Assembly (NCBI GenBank): GCA_036703315.1
Contig: DATNPH010000072.1
Location: forward strand, 1-48,908
Reading direction: 5' to 3'
Source of the DNA: DATNPH01 sp036703315
GTDB taxonomy: Bacteria > Cyanobacteriota > Cyanobacteriia > Cyanobacteriales > Coleofasciculaceae
DNA: 48,908 nt
The translations under genes and the position numbers were made by a program. Below the pieces are notes generated by a model. It was not told where the DNA came from and did no database searches. It saw nothing but the letters and a program-made list of their open reading frames with translations. Below, piece after piece: positions 25,123 through 34,258 of the stretch; position 1 is the first letter of the stretch; the number at the start of each line of letters is the position of its first letter.

Positions 25123-26121
25123 ATGGAAAACTCTACAATTTTGGTAACAGGTGGTGCCGGCTATATCGGTTCCCATGCAGTTCTGGCTCTACAAGAGGCG
25201 GGCTACGAGGTGGTAATTTTAGACAACTTGGTCTATGGTCATCACGATCTGGTAGAGACGGCACTCAAGGTAGAACTTATCCAGGGAGATATTGGAGACC
25301 GAACCCTGCTAGACGAACTCTTTAAAACACGAGAATTTGCTGCGGTCATGCATTTTGCCGCCTATGCTTATGTGGGCGAGTCAGTAAGCCAGCCAGCCAA
25401 ATACTATCGCAACAATGTAGTGGGCACTCTAACGCTACTGGAGGCGATGTGTGACGCTGGCATCAAGAACTTTGTTTTTTCTTCGACCTGTGCCACCTAC
25501 GGGGTACCACAACAAATTCCAATTTCCGAGCACCAACCTCAGCAGCCGATCAACCCTTACGGTATGAGTAAGCTGATGGTGGAACACATACTAGACGATT
25601 TTGACCATGCCTATGGTCTGCGATCTGTGCGCTTTAGGTACTTTAATGCTGCTGGTGCTGATCCCCAAGGCCGTTTAGGAGAAGATCACACTCCCGAAAC
25701 TCATCTTATCCCTCTGGTGTTGTTGACAGCGATGGGCAAGCGGGAGAGTATTTCAATTTTTGGCACCGATTACGACACTCCAGATGGCACTTGCATTCGG
25801 GATTACATCCATGTCAATGACCTAGCACAAGCGCACATTCTCGGGCTAGAGTATTTGCTCAAAGGGGGGAACACCGAGGTGTTTAACTTGGGCAATGCAA
25901 AGGGATTCTCAATTCAAGAAGTAATTGAAGCCGCCCGTGTCGTTACGGGTCACCCGATTCCAGTAACTTTGGCTGACCGTCGCCCAGGAGATCCACCTAG
26001 CTTAGTAGGCAGTGCCGAGAAGGCACAGCGGATTTTAGGATGGAAACCCCAGTATGCAAAGTTAGAAACTATACTGGAACATGCTTGGCAGTGGCATCAG
26101 AAGCGACATGAGGGTATTTGA
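25123..26121 (+). CDS. galE: UDP-glucose 4-epimerase
   Basis: 332-aa short-chain dehydrogenase-type epimerase that interconverts UDP-glucose and UDP-galactose, supplying galactose for polysaccharide. The NAD-binding loop is TGGAGYIGSH (residues 9-18). The catalytic pair is Tyr-x-x-x-Lys in NPYGMSKLMVE, with Ser/Thr in FSSTCATYG. RYFNAAGADPQGRLGEDH and DYDTPDGTCIRDYIHVNDLA are the GalE-specific substrate motifs. Normal length. It is separated from wecG by 148 bp; no ribosome site stands out. It is the last plus-strand gene before the long minus-strand cluster. Confidence 0.96.
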   Translation: MENSTILVTGGAGYIGSHAVLALQEAGYEVVILDNLVYGHHDLVETALKVELIQGDIGDRTLLDELFKTREFAAVMHFAAYAYVGESVSQPAKYYRNNVVGTLTLLEAMCDAGIKNFVFSSTCATYGVPQQIPISEHQPQQPINPYGMSKLMVEHILDDFDHAYGLRSVRFRYFNAAGADPQGRLGEDHTPETHLIPLVLLTAMGKRESISIFGTDYDTPDGTCIRDYIHVNDLAQAHILGLEYLLKGGNTEVFNLGNAKGFSIQEVIEAARVVTGHPIPVTLADRRPGDPPSLVGSAEKAQRILGWKPQYAKLETILEHAWQWHQKRHEGI

Positions 26122-26468
26122 GCTGACTCTAGGTACGCACTTTCAGAACTTTCAGAAACTTGTAAGTCAAAGTATCTTTTGACCAAAGAAAGGCAGAAGG
26201 CAGAGGGCTTTTATGGATTTATCCCGATGCTAGAGATGCCAAGTCATCTTAAGGGCCCAATTGTGCAAGGGTCAAGGGTCCCCCACTCAACTATGTTCAG
26301 TGACTGGGAGTGACTGGGGGTTGAATCCCCCTGACACTCCCCCCTTCTGCCGTTCGGCTGAGCGCTCACGCCGAAGCGTTCCTTCTTCTGTCCTCTGCCT
26401 TCTTCAATGCTTTGTTAAATGTGGAACAGCTTATCAAAGGACCGTTTAGGACTTGCACAGAGCGTCCC
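26122..26468. other. Intergenic region with palindromes between convergent galE and ydcF-like gene
   Basis: These 347 bases hold no gene. A near-perfect palindrome lies at 26353-26375 (TTCGGC, TGAGCGCTCA, CGCCGAA, one bulged base). A G-run/C-run hairpin at about 26307-26326 (GGGGGTTGAATCCCCC) superficially resembles a tRNA T-arm but has no tRNA around it. Both are plausible terminators for the convergent genes or dispersed repeats. Confidence 0.6.
26353..26375. repeat. Short palindrome TTCGGC-TGAGCGCTCA-CGCCGAA
   Basis: The 23-bp sequence is its own reverse complement apart from one bulged base. It lies between convergent galE and ydcF-like genes. Similar palindromes with alternating GC sequence are a common class of dispersed repeat in filamentous cyanobacteria. 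Confidence 0.6.
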
Positions 26469-27302
26469 TTAATAAGCTGCCTCCTCTGAGAGACGTCGCT
26501 GCTGACCGTATTGTTCAGCCTGCTGTCTTATGTTCTCGATATCGGGACTGTTCGATTCAGGTGAGCGCTGCGGATGAAACCGCCATTGTAAAGCATAACC
26601 CACTAGCCCCATGTATTCTCTAAATGTCAGAAAAGCTGTTGCCTTAAAGCCGAAGTTCGGTGGTAGTCGGGTTGTATGGGGAATGACGATAAAACCATTA
26701 GCACGGAACACAAGTAGTGAGCGCAACATGTGCAGCTCATCAGTCAGCAACAGAATTTGACGAATCCCTTGTGGATGTAGTGCAGCTGCTGTAAAAACAG
26801 CATTTTGCCATGTAGTTAAAGAACAATTTTCACCATCTAGCACTCGATTCGGAATGCTTTTTGCCTTCAGTTGCTCAATCATGCTGGCGGCATCACCCCT
26901 ACCACTAGTAAAAATCCTTGGCGCTCGTCTAGCGTGCCAAAGCTCACGAGCAACATCGACCCGCTGTTTCCTAAATTCTTCGTCTCGACCCAGCACGACA
27001 ATAGCCTCGGCTGCTGCACCAGAATCAGTTGGAAGAAAAATAACCAGTCCTTTAGCTGCCACGGCAAATACTATAGGTATAGTGGCAGTGATACCAAACA
27101 GCAATAAAACTACTCTAGGGTTACTTAACCAGCGTTTCCAACGTTGATGCTGCCTAATCCAGCGAAGTCCAAAAAAAACCAAAATAACTATTACTACTAG
27201 CAGGAGCTGCTTGCGCCATCCAAACTGCCACCAATCCGTGATGAGAGGCAATCTGGTAAATGTGTTGGTAAGCCAGCGATCGCACAATTTTGAATCAAAC
27301 AT
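26469..27302 (-). CDS. YdcF family membrane protein (DUF218)
   Basis: 277 aa. Two N-terminal membrane segments are visible (LLLVVIVILVFFGLRW near 31-46 and VLLLFGITATIPIVFAVAAK near 64-83). The DUF218 domain follows: EAIVVLGRDEEFRKQRVDVA, APRIFTSGRGDAASMIEQL, CSLTTWQNAVFTAAAL (usually ESxxTxENA) and ILLLTDELHMLRSLLVF. ElyC-like members of this family act in envelope polysaccharide and peptidoglycan biology in E. coli, and the location beside a polysaccharide locus is in line with that. The conserved Glu of the ExxNT motif reads Asn-Cys-Ser here, a small departure. The exact function is unknown. Confidence 0.85.
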   Translation of the reverse strand: MFDSKLCDRWLTNTFTRLPLITDWWQFGWRKQLLLVVIVILVFFGLRWIRQHQRWKRWLSNPRVVLLLFGITATIPIVFAVAAKGLVIFLPTDSGAAAEAIVVLGRDEEFRKQRVDVARELWHARRAPRIFTSGRGDAASMIEQLKAKSIPNRVLDGENCSLTTWQNAVFTAAALHPQGIRQILLLTDELHMLRSLLVFRANGFIVIPHTTRLPPNFGFKATAFLTFREYMGLVGYALQWRFHPQRSPESNSPDIENIRQQAEQYGQQRRLSEEAAY

Positions 27303-27480
27303 TTAAACCCTTAGAGTGGGCAATTATTGTCCTATTACTAGCTGCGTCTGTTTCAGTTCTACTGCATTCTATTCTTCTTCATAAACCCCGGCTGACGGCT
27401 AAACCAGCAATAATAGTGGCGATGAAATTAAAAACACTGCGGTGGTGAGGATATTCCATGAGAAAAATATTACAGCCACT

Positions 27481-28629
27481 TCAACTTGTAGCTGTATTTT
27501 CATCAGCAAATGGAGGAGCCAATGGCGCTCGACGCATACCACCTCCACCTACACTGTTTAAACCATTATTAGTAATAATATTTAAAGCTTGAAAGAGCTT
27601 CGTAAAGTCTTCGTAAAAAGGATTATTATTATTGGCACTGGCAGAAAAATCATAACCATAGGCTGCTTTGAATTCGTCTTCAACCCCCTGTTCCACTGCT
27701 AAAGCATAAGTGTCTGCACCTGTGGCATCTACTTGGTAACCACCATAGTCTTGTAGAGCATGAAAAAGCTTTTTACCTGCTGGCGTAATCAAACTAAGGC
27801 TATCTTCAGTTACATTGGGCGGAATCGCTAGCAGCGACCCCATGACTAGTTGAGGATCTTTGCCCTTATAGATAGATGGAGCAGCACTATCTGATCTATC
27901 AGCAGGCCAACGGTATCCAGGTGTAGGGCTGGCAGGCTCATAGTTTAAATATTTTTCCCAAAGTTCTATTTTTAGAACATGACGAATAGGGTCGGAACCT
28001 GTCAACTCTCCCTTGCGTATCGTTCCGCCTATAGCAGACAATCCGGAACCCAGATGGCTTCCGGAAATACCTTTACTGTATATATCTATGTCTTGTTTGG
28101 GCCAATGATAACCATATACAGCTTCACCTTTAACACAACGAGCCATAGGTTCTAATTGGATGATGGTTCGACCGTCAGGCTGAAGCAATGCGGCAGCATT
28201 ATTTGGAGTAGAGTATTTAGTCTCAGTATTAATGGCATCAGGAACAATCAAATCGTCTGGAATTGGGATAGATAAGTTTTCATAAGTCGTAGTACCGCTA
28301 CATCGATTTGTCCAGCTTCCAGGATCGTACAAGGGTCGCAGAGGACTATTGGCGGAAATAATAAACAATGGATTATTATCTACTGAGGAATAGCTAGCTT
28401 GAGGTAAATTAGCTGAACTATACTCAGCATCGCTTCCGATTGGCAAGTTCCAGATTGAGTCCTGAGAAAAAGGCCAGAGCCATTTATCACGAGTAGTAGG
28501 TGGGTTAGCAGTAGCTGTCATTAAATTGTTTGGTTGTAAATAATAATCTAAACTGATGTTTAAAGCGAGTACACCAATAAACACAGCTATTCCTAAATAC
28601 AGGATGAATTTATAGGATTTTAAAAGCAT
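27481..28629 (-). CDS. Secreted or membrane-anchored protein of unknown function
   Basis: 382 aa with an N-terminal signal or anchor (LYLGIAVFIGVLALNISLDY, residues 11-30) and an extracellular remainder. Distinct blocks are KWLWPFSQDSIWNLPIGSDA (near 49-68), IIQLEPMARCVKGEAVYGYH, GISGSHLGSGLSAIGGTIRK (about 185-204) with conserved-looking Gly and His, and VLKIELWEKYLNYEP. Two cysteines (NRCSGTT and ARCVKGE) may bond. The layout resembles uncharacterised exported proteins found near polysaccharide genes; an enzyme acting on polysaccharide is possible but not shown. The C-terminus is Gly/Arg/Pro-rich. It stands alone on the minus strand between ydcF-like and epimerase genes, about 98 bp downstream of the latter. 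Confidence 0.7.
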   Translation of the reverse strand: MLLKSYKFILYLGIAVFIGVLALNISLDYYLQPNNLMTATANPPTTRDKWLWPFSQDSIWNLPIGSDAEYSSANLPQASYSSVDNNPLFIISANSPLRPLYDPGSWTNRCSGTTTYENLSIPIPDDLIVPDAINTETKYSTPNNAAALLQPDGRTIIQLEPMARCVKGEAVYGYHWPKQDIDIYSKGISGSHLGSGLSAIGGTIRKGELTGSDPIRHVLKIELWEKYLNYEPASPTPGYRWPADRSDSAAPSIYKGKDPQLVMGSLLAIPPNVTEDSLSLITPAGKKLFHALQDYGGYQVDATGADTYALAVEQGVEDEFKAAYGYDFSASANNNNPFYEDFTKLFQALNIITNNGLNSVGGGGMRRAPLAPPFADENTATS

Positions 28630-28727
28630 ATATTTGAGCTTAATTAGTAGTCGGCTAGACTTGCAAGTGTTTCTTTGTCCAATTTATTCACTATTGACTA
28701 GCACCCACTGACTCTATTTTTATCGTG

Positions 28728-29666
28728 CTATTTATGCAAGGAACTTAATGATTTAGTAAAAAGCTGTAGACCTGACTGTGCTGACCACTGAGGTGTGAAG
28801 CCTAACAATGAAGATGCTTTTGAGATATCAGCTTGTGAATGTTGAATGTCTCCTAGACGATAAGGAGCAAATTTAGTTTCTGATTGCCACTGAGGAAAGC
28901 AAGTTTTGAGAATATCAACGAGCTGAACTAAAGAGGTAGATTTTCCTGTGCCTAAGTTACAAATTAAGCATGAGCCAGATTCTAGGGGAGTCGTTAAAGC
29001 TTTAGCAAAGCCGTTCGCTACATCCTTAACATAGATAAAGTCTCGTGTCTGAGTTCCATCTCCATAAATTTTGATAGGTAAACCTTGCTGCATTGCTGCA
29101 ACAAAGATAGAAATCACGCCTGAGTATTGGGAGTTAGGTACTTGCCGAGGACCAAATACATTAAAGAAGCGTAAACCAACAAATGAAAAACCTAGATGTT
29201 TTGCAAACAAAATAGCATATTGCTCACTAACCAGTTTTTGTAAGCCATAGGGAGAAATAGGGGAAGTCTGTTGCTCTTCTGAAATGGGGAGTTGTGTTGG
29301 ATTGCCATATACAGCTGCTGAGCTGGCAAAAACTAATCTGGGAATGTTTAAGGATTTACACAGTTGAATTACAGCAATCGTTGCAGAAAGATTATTGTGA
29401 TGAGCCTCTAGTGGTTTTAACCAAGATTCCGTAACAGATGGGGTAGCTGCTAAATGTGCAATTCCATCAATTCGCTCTGTAAAATCTTCTGGTTGACAGG
29501 TGGATATATCTTTTTGCAATAGTCTTAGGTGAGGATGATCGGGCAGGTTTTGTAGGCTACCTGTCGCCAGGTTATCAGCTACCGTGATGTGATGACCTTC
29601 TGACAAAAGCTCTTCTGTAAGATGAGAGCCAATAAAACCGGCTCCGCCAGTGATAATAAAATGCAT
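28728..29666 (-). CDS. NAD-dependent sugar-nucleotide epimerase/dehydratase
   Basis: 312-aa extended short-chain dehydrogenase. The NAD loop is ITGGAGFIGSHLTEEL (residues 4-19). The active site is Tyr-x-x-x-Lys in SPYGLQKLVSEQ, with VFASSAAVYGNP before it, and RFFNVFGPRQVPNSQYSGVI plus GDGTQTRDFIYVKDVA are typical of UDP-glucose or UDP-N-acetylglucosamine 4-epimerases. The substrate cannot be fixed by eye; a C4-epimerase is the best guess. The ATG at 29666 has AGGAAG close upstream. It lies in the same direction as the glycosyltransferases that follow upstream, so it probably supplies one of their sugars. Confidence 0.9.
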   Translation of the reverse strand: MHFIITGGAGFIGSHLTEELLSEGHHITVADNLATGSLQNLPDHPHLRLLQKDISTCQPEDFTERIDGIAHLAATPSVTESWLKPLEAHHNNLSATIAVIQLCKSLNIPRLVFASSAAVYGNPTQLPISEEQQTSPISPYGLQKLVSEQYAILFAKHLGFSFVGLRFFNVFGPRQVPNSQYSGVISIFVAAMQQGLPIKIYGDGTQTRDFIYVKDVANGFAKALTTPLESGSCLICNLGTGKSTSLVQLVDILKTCFPQWQSETKFAPYRLGDIQHSQADISKASSLLGFTPQWSAQSGLQLFTKSLSSLHK

Positions 29667-29757
29667 AACTTCCTATCCTTATCGTTTAAATGTTAAAGAT
29701 CCACTATTAACGAATTAATGATTTTTTTCTTCTTCCCTCTCTCACTCGATTTTAAAA

Positions 29758-30834
29758 TTATGAATCTAAGCTATTTGGATGCATTACACTCTGAAATTTA
29801 GGCATTTGAGCCTTTGCTTTGGATCGCGATTCTGGAGCCAATAACCAACTGATAGCTGGTTTTACTAGAAATAAAGGCAGTAACCCGACCCAAATAAACC
29901 AAATACTTAGGATTAGCTTCTTTGTCCACTTAAACTTTGAGTGCAACCAAACAGCCCAAAAACCTTTGTAGGCTAAGACAAAAGATACGTCCGATGGGAT
30001 AGGATGATTTTCAGGGGCTAAGCGCAATGACGCTATCCGATGCCTTAAATGAAAATAATCTTTAAAGCCCAAATTTTGCGGTTGAGGATGACCTAACTCG
30101 GTTGCTTTAGCTACCAACAACTCATACTTCTGATAGTCATGCTTGACTAACCGTTGTAGGGACTCAGCTACGACTGTTTGTCTAGATCTAGCCCACAGAT
30201 TATTTCCATGTTCGCGATATACACCAAGAGGTTCCTCTACAGCAGCTATTTCCCCATAGAACGGTACCAGAGTTATAAGATAGCCATCGGCAGAAATCCG
30301 AAACTGGTCTTCTGGTATAGGTAGAATTTGAGACAGAACAGCTCGACTGAATGCATTACCACTCGTCGGTGTAGTTGTATAGCCTCCACTTTGGAGTAAG
30401 CTGGGCAAAATATCTCCACTGTCTAAGGTCGTGTCGCTTGCCGGACGAGTAGTGATTAAACTTCCAGTAGCATCAAGGATCTGTAAGCGATAATGCACTT
30501 TAGCTAAACCGGGTTCCCACACTGCTACAACCCGTTCAACGGTGTAAGGATATAAGTAATCATCAGCATCCAAAAAGATAACAATTTCCCCTTGGCTGGC
30601 TTGAAATCCTGCGTTGAGTGCTGATGCCTGACCTCCATTTTCCTTCAGGACTGAGATAATTTTCTCTTTGTAAGTGGAAATAATCTCTCTTGAGTCGTCT
30701 GTGGAACCATCATCAACGACAATTACCTGAGTGTTAGGGTAATTCTGATTTAATGCACTATCAATAGCATCCTGCAAAAAGCGTCCGTAGTTATAATTAT
30801 TGATGATGATGCCAACTAAAGGGTTATCCTTCAT
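29758..30834 (-). CDS. GT2 family glycosyltransferase
   Basis: 358 aa with a GT-A fold: GIIINNYNYGRFLQDAIDSA (residues 8-27), VIVVDDGSTDDSREII, the nucleotide-sugar DxD region FLDADDYLYPYTV, and TPTSGNAFSRAVLSQILPIP. It is not close to the repeated GT2 subfamily elsewhere in the locus. A C-terminal hydrophobic helix is present (LILSIWFIWVGLLPLFLVKPAI, about 307-328), which suggests membrane attachment. AGGAG lies about 13 nt before the ATG. It should add a sugar to the growing lipid-linked unit; donor and linkage are unknown. Confidence 0.88.
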   Translation of the reverse strand: MKDNPLVGIIINNYNYGRFLQDAIDSALNQNYPNTQVIVVDDGSTDDSREIISTYKEKIISVLKENGGQASALNAGFQASQGEIVIFLDADDYLYPYTVERVVAVWEPGLAKVHYRLQILDATGSLITTRPASDTTLDSGDILPSLLQSGGYTTTPTSGNAFSRAVLSQILPIPEDQFRISADGYLITLVPFYGEIAAVEEPLGVYREHGNNLWARSRQTVVAESLQRLVKHDYQKYELLVAKATELGHPQPQNLGFKDYFHLRHRIASLRLAPENHPIPSDVSFVLAYKGFWAVWLHSKFKWTKKLILSIWFIWVGLLPLFLVKPAISWLLAPESRSKAKAQMPKFQSVMHPNSLDS

Positions 30835-30875
30835 GTATCTTAGTATTACTCCTATAAAACTCTTAAAAACATGAA

Positions 30876-32870
30876 TTATGGGTGCCCCTGTTGAGGGTTG
30901 CCAACTAATTTTATAGTGGTTGTTTTAGGAAAATTTGATTTTGAATTATGTGCGACAACCCACTGCATATAATCTTCAGATATAACTAAAAACCCATTTT
31001 CTACTAAACCGTTCACATCTTCTAGTTTTTCTGATGTTTCTGTTTCGATTTTAAAATCACAACTTTGCTTCAACTTTTGCCAATACATTTGATACTCATG
31101 CATACAGTTATATCTATTCGCTTGAACAGCGTCTAAAACCTTTTCATAAAAAGTACTGACAAAATAGTAGTGAAAAAAAACACATGTAAAATCAGCTAAA
31201 TAAGCGTTTTCAACGTGATGGTATGAGCGAAAAACCTTAATTTTTTTGTCAATAAAAGTTAAAGCAGCTTTAGTTAAACCATTTTTAGTGCCAAACAGAG
31301 TTTTGCGAATTCCCCCCCAATGCATTTTTACATCCGGATTTGATGGCGTTCCGTAATTATAATTTGTCTTATCAAGATTAGAGATGTCGTAATAATTGTA
31401 TATTTCTTTTAAGGAGGAGGAATTTTCTTTGCTTTTTAAATCAGTAAAATTTTGATTTGAAAATAAATCCAGCATCTGTGTAACAACAGCTGTATATGAA
31501 TTTTTATTCAAATAAGTTATTAGTGAATGTAAACTAAGAACATCTGAAAAAGGATAGTCAAAGAATTCGTCAATATCAGCAAAAAGATTCCAACGATTTT
31601 GGGAAAACCGTTTAACCAAATATTTTTTCATCACATTCTCATATTTTTGATAGTTGCATTCACATTGGAAAATAGTAACATTTTTATAACTTTGAGCTAT
31701 GGCAATAGTTTCATCTGTTGAGCCATTATCAAGAAAAACTATATGCTTAACCCCCAAGGAAAAATAATGGTCAATAAATGACTTGATATATACTTCTCCA
31801 TTTCTAACAACACATAGCACGATCAATTCATCCATTTCATAATTGATTCTCTGAGACCCAGAAATATGTTTTACTCTATAGCGGAGAATCATTAAGCGAA
31901 TATTATCTTCTAGCCAAAGACGAATGCGAGTGAGCAAATTCCATTGCCCTAGAGACTTGAGTAACTCAATCAGCTTTATTTGACATTGATATTTGGTTCG
32001 CAACAAGAAAAACCAGACTGGATGGTGATATGGGAATAACCCTTTTTGGAGAGCCTGTTGCACTTGGGTGTTCTCAACCCCTTGCTGGGTTAAATATTCC
32101 CCTATCCAGTTTAAGAAAGTCAGGTGTGCCGAACTTTTTCCGTAAGGGTTGTATGAAGTGCTTCTTGCCGCAACAGAGCAGGTAGAATCCGGATGCTGCC
32201 GATACCGATCCCAATACTCACTGGTGACAAACACGGGTACCTTCAAATACACTTTGGCAAAGAAGGCTCGATCTTCAAACAACCCCCGGAAAGACTCTTC
32301 AAATCCACCAGTTTTTTCAAATACCTCCCGTCGAATCAAAACACTACAGGTAGCTGGTGCATTCACTTGGTTATGCAATAACAGTGAAAGCAGCATGGGT
32401 GGCTTGAATAATTGATTGGGCTGAACGCCTATTTCTCTTAGCGAGTCCTTGTCACTATCTTCAGGATTCCCGGTCCAGCTGTACCAATATTGAGTAGGTC
32501 CAAAAACTACCGCTGCTTCAGGGTTTGATTCTAGTGTTGCGACTTGCCGCTCTAATTTCTGTGGTAGCCAAATATCATCAGCATCCAAGAAAGCAACGTA
32601 CTCGCCTTTGGCGTTACTGATGCCCAGATTGCGCGTCGCACTCATGCCGCGATTCTGGTGACCCTCGTGTTCTAAGTAGCGTACTTTATCAGGGTATTGT
32701 GTAGCATATCGCTGAGCGATCGCAGTACTGCTATCGGTAGAACCGTCATCTACTAGCAATAATTCCCAGTTCTCATAAGTTTGAGCAAATACGCTCTCTA
32801 TCGCTTCTTCAAGGAACTCCTCACCATTCAAGAAGATTATGATTCCAGATACTAATGGATTGCTATTCAT
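30876..32870 (-). CDS. Two-headed glycosyltransferase: GT2 domain fused to a GT92-like domain
   Basis: About 664 aa (ATG at 32870; a TTG three codons upstream is open). Residues 1 to about 330 are a GT2 enzyme, SGIIIFLNGEEFLEEAIESV, LLVDDGSTDSSTAI, AFLDADDIWLPQKLERQV, closely related along its whole length to the separate GT2 gene at 36074. From about residue 345 a second enzyme begins: ELIVLCVVRNGEVYIKSFID, HIVFLDNGSTDETIAIAQ, NLFADIDEFFDYPF, with the DxD-type DIDEF, fitting the Glyco_tranf_2_4/GT92-like group. The DNA for this second part is visibly more AT-rich than for the first. The protein could add two sugars in succession or one sugar plus a modification; that is inference. Confidence 0.85.
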   Translation of the reverse strand: MNSNPLVSGIIIFLNGEEFLEEAIESVFAQTYENWELLLVDDGSTDSSTAIAQRYATQYPDKVRYLEHEGHQNRGMSATRNLGISNAKGEYVAFLDADDIWLPQKLERQVATLESNPEAAVVFGPTQYWYSWTGNPEDSDKDSLREIGVQPNQLFKPPMLLSLLLHNQVNAPATCSVLIRREVFEKTGGFEESFRGLFEDRAFFAKVYLKVPVFVTSEYWDRYRQHPDSTCSVAARSTSYNPYGKSSAHLTFLNWIGEYLTQQGVENTQVQQALQKGLFPYHHPVWFFLLRTKYQCQIKLIELLKSLGQWNLLTRIRLWLEDNIRLMILRYRVKHISGSQRINYEMDELIVLCVVRNGEVYIKSFIDHYFSLGVKHIVFLDNGSTDETIAIAQSYKNVTIFQCECNYQKYENVMKKYLVKRFSQNRWNLFADIDEFFDYPFSDVLSLHSLITYLNKNSYTAVVTQMLDLFSNQNFTDLKSKENSSSLKEIYNYYDISNLDKTNYNYGTPSNPDVKMHWGGIRKTLFGTKNGLTKAALTFIDKKIKVFRSYHHVENAYLADFTCVFFHYYFVSTFYEKVLDAVQANRYNCMHEYQMYWQKLKQSCDFKIETETSEKLEDVNGLVENGFLVISEDYMQWVVAHNSKSNFPKTTTIKLVGNPQQGHP

Positions 32871-32996
32871 TTTCTTCAAATTTTCCTAAGTGATACTGAT
32901 ACCGTTGAGACTTAAGACCAGTCGATTAACCTGTTATGACCACTACTATTAAATTTTTGAACGTCTTCTCAATTTTTAAGCGATATTGGACTTGCA

Positions 32997-34082
32997 TCAG
33001 CTAGCAGTAGCGCTAGCAAAGAGTTGATTGATAAACTCATCTTTCTGAGTAACAATACTATTCAATACATTTATTACATGGGCTAGATATAAATCCGAAA
33101 CCCTAGAATTTTTACTTCTTCTTTTTTCTAACATCCAAGCTAGAGTCCAAGCCCATTGATTAACCGTAAGCGAGTAAGCTACCTCTAATTCAGGATTGGA
33201 AAGCGGCAAAACTGAAGAATAGCCTTTAACAAAGTCTTTCATCCTACACCAGCTTAAGCCATTAGGTGTTCCTGCTGCATGAATTAAAGCATTTTGAAAA
33301 TCAAATATTTTGGGTTTTATGCTAAGAGCATCAAAATCTATTAAACCAATTATTTCTCCATTTGAAACCAATATGTTTTCTTCATTAAAATCACAATGAA
33401 CAGGTATTCTAGGCAGGCTTGTTATTGTTTCAATATTGTCACGGGGAATACTAGAACCGGCTTGAATGATATTATTGACTTTTTCTAAAAATAAATCTTC
33501 AACTTGAACTCGATTCTTTTGTTGACTCATTAAATCGGAGCTTTTTCGCAAGCTATCAATAGCTCTATTATCAAAATTTATTCCAGGATTATAATTGATA
33601 TGGCTGTAATTGATTGTATTAGTAATTTTATGGTACTTGCCAACCATAACTCCAAGCTGTTTAGCTGAATCTGAAATATTATCAAATAGACTGTCTACAA
33701 TACTTCCCTCAATAAATCTATATAATATCCAGAAATTCCCTCTGTATTTTATATAATAAGAACCTCGGTTTTCTTGCGGTTTCGGAATCGAATAAGGGAA
33801 ATCACAGTCAACAAGTTTATTCAGGACAAGAATTTGAAGTTCGATATGCTGTCTGTACGAGCCAGCATTACGTAAAATATATTTACCATCAGGGCTTTCT
33901 AAGACCCAATTATGAGTTGATGCCCCCATAGGGATTTTTTTGTCTTTAAAATCTTCAATATTCCAATTTTTCAAAATATTGTTTAAATCTTTATTTGATA
34001 TAGGAGTCGAATTTCTGAAAAACTTAAGATAGCTTCTTGCTACTTGCTTTGCTGATTTTAAGGGGTATTGAAGTAAATCCAT
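32997..34082 (-). CDS. APH-family small-molecule kinase in a polysaccharide locus
   Basis: About 361 aa with a protein-kinase-like (aminoglycoside phosphotransferase/choline kinase) fold. The N-lobe has an ATP-binding strand region (STHNWVLESPDGKYILRNAG). The catalytic loop is IPVHCDFNEENILVS (His-x-Asp-x-x-x-x-Asn) and the metal-binding strand is LIDFDALSIKPKIFDFQNAL. The family phosphorylates aminoglycosides, homoserine, choline or sugars. Inside this locus it may phosphorylate a sugar or an appended group such as choline or ethanolamine; the substrate is not evident. DNA is clearly AT-rich compared with neighbours, suggesting recent acquisition. The ATG at 34082 is used; a GTG at 34094 is open. 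Confidence 0.82.
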   Translation of the reverse strand: MDLLQYPLKSAKQVARSYLKFFRNSTPISNKDLNNILKNWNIEDFKDKKIPMGASTHNWVLESPDGKYILRNAGSYRQHIELQILVLNKLVDCDFPYSIPKPQENRGSYYIKYRGNFWILYRFIEGSIVDSLFDNISDSAKQLGVMVGKYHKITNTINYSHINYNPGINFDNRAIDSLRKSSDLMSQQKNRVQVEDLFLEKVNNIIQAGSSIPRDNIETITSLPRIPVHCDFNEENILVSNGEIIGLIDFDALSIKPKIFDFQNALIHAAGTPNGLSWCRMKDFVKGYSSVLPLSNPELEVAYSLTVNQWAWTLAWMLEKRRSKNSRVSDLYLAHVINVLNSIVTQKDEFINQLFASATAS

Positions 34083-34258
34083 TTTTTTACTCACAAAATA
34101 AAAGACTTGACAATCTTAATGTTCAAGTTTTAGATTCAATAACTGCCAAGCCACTGATGCTATCGATTGACCGATATCAAGTTGCAGTTGAAAGTGTCAT
34201 TCTCCACCTGTCAGCGGTTAGCCAAAAGCAGAGCTTGAAGCTAACGGCTCACTGTCGC

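Noticed and set aside
26300..26330. T-arm-like sequence GGGGGTTGAATCCCCC suggesting a tRNA
   Set aside because: The loop lacks the TTCGA pattern, and no acceptor, D or anticodon arm can be placed around it; it is a simple hairpin.
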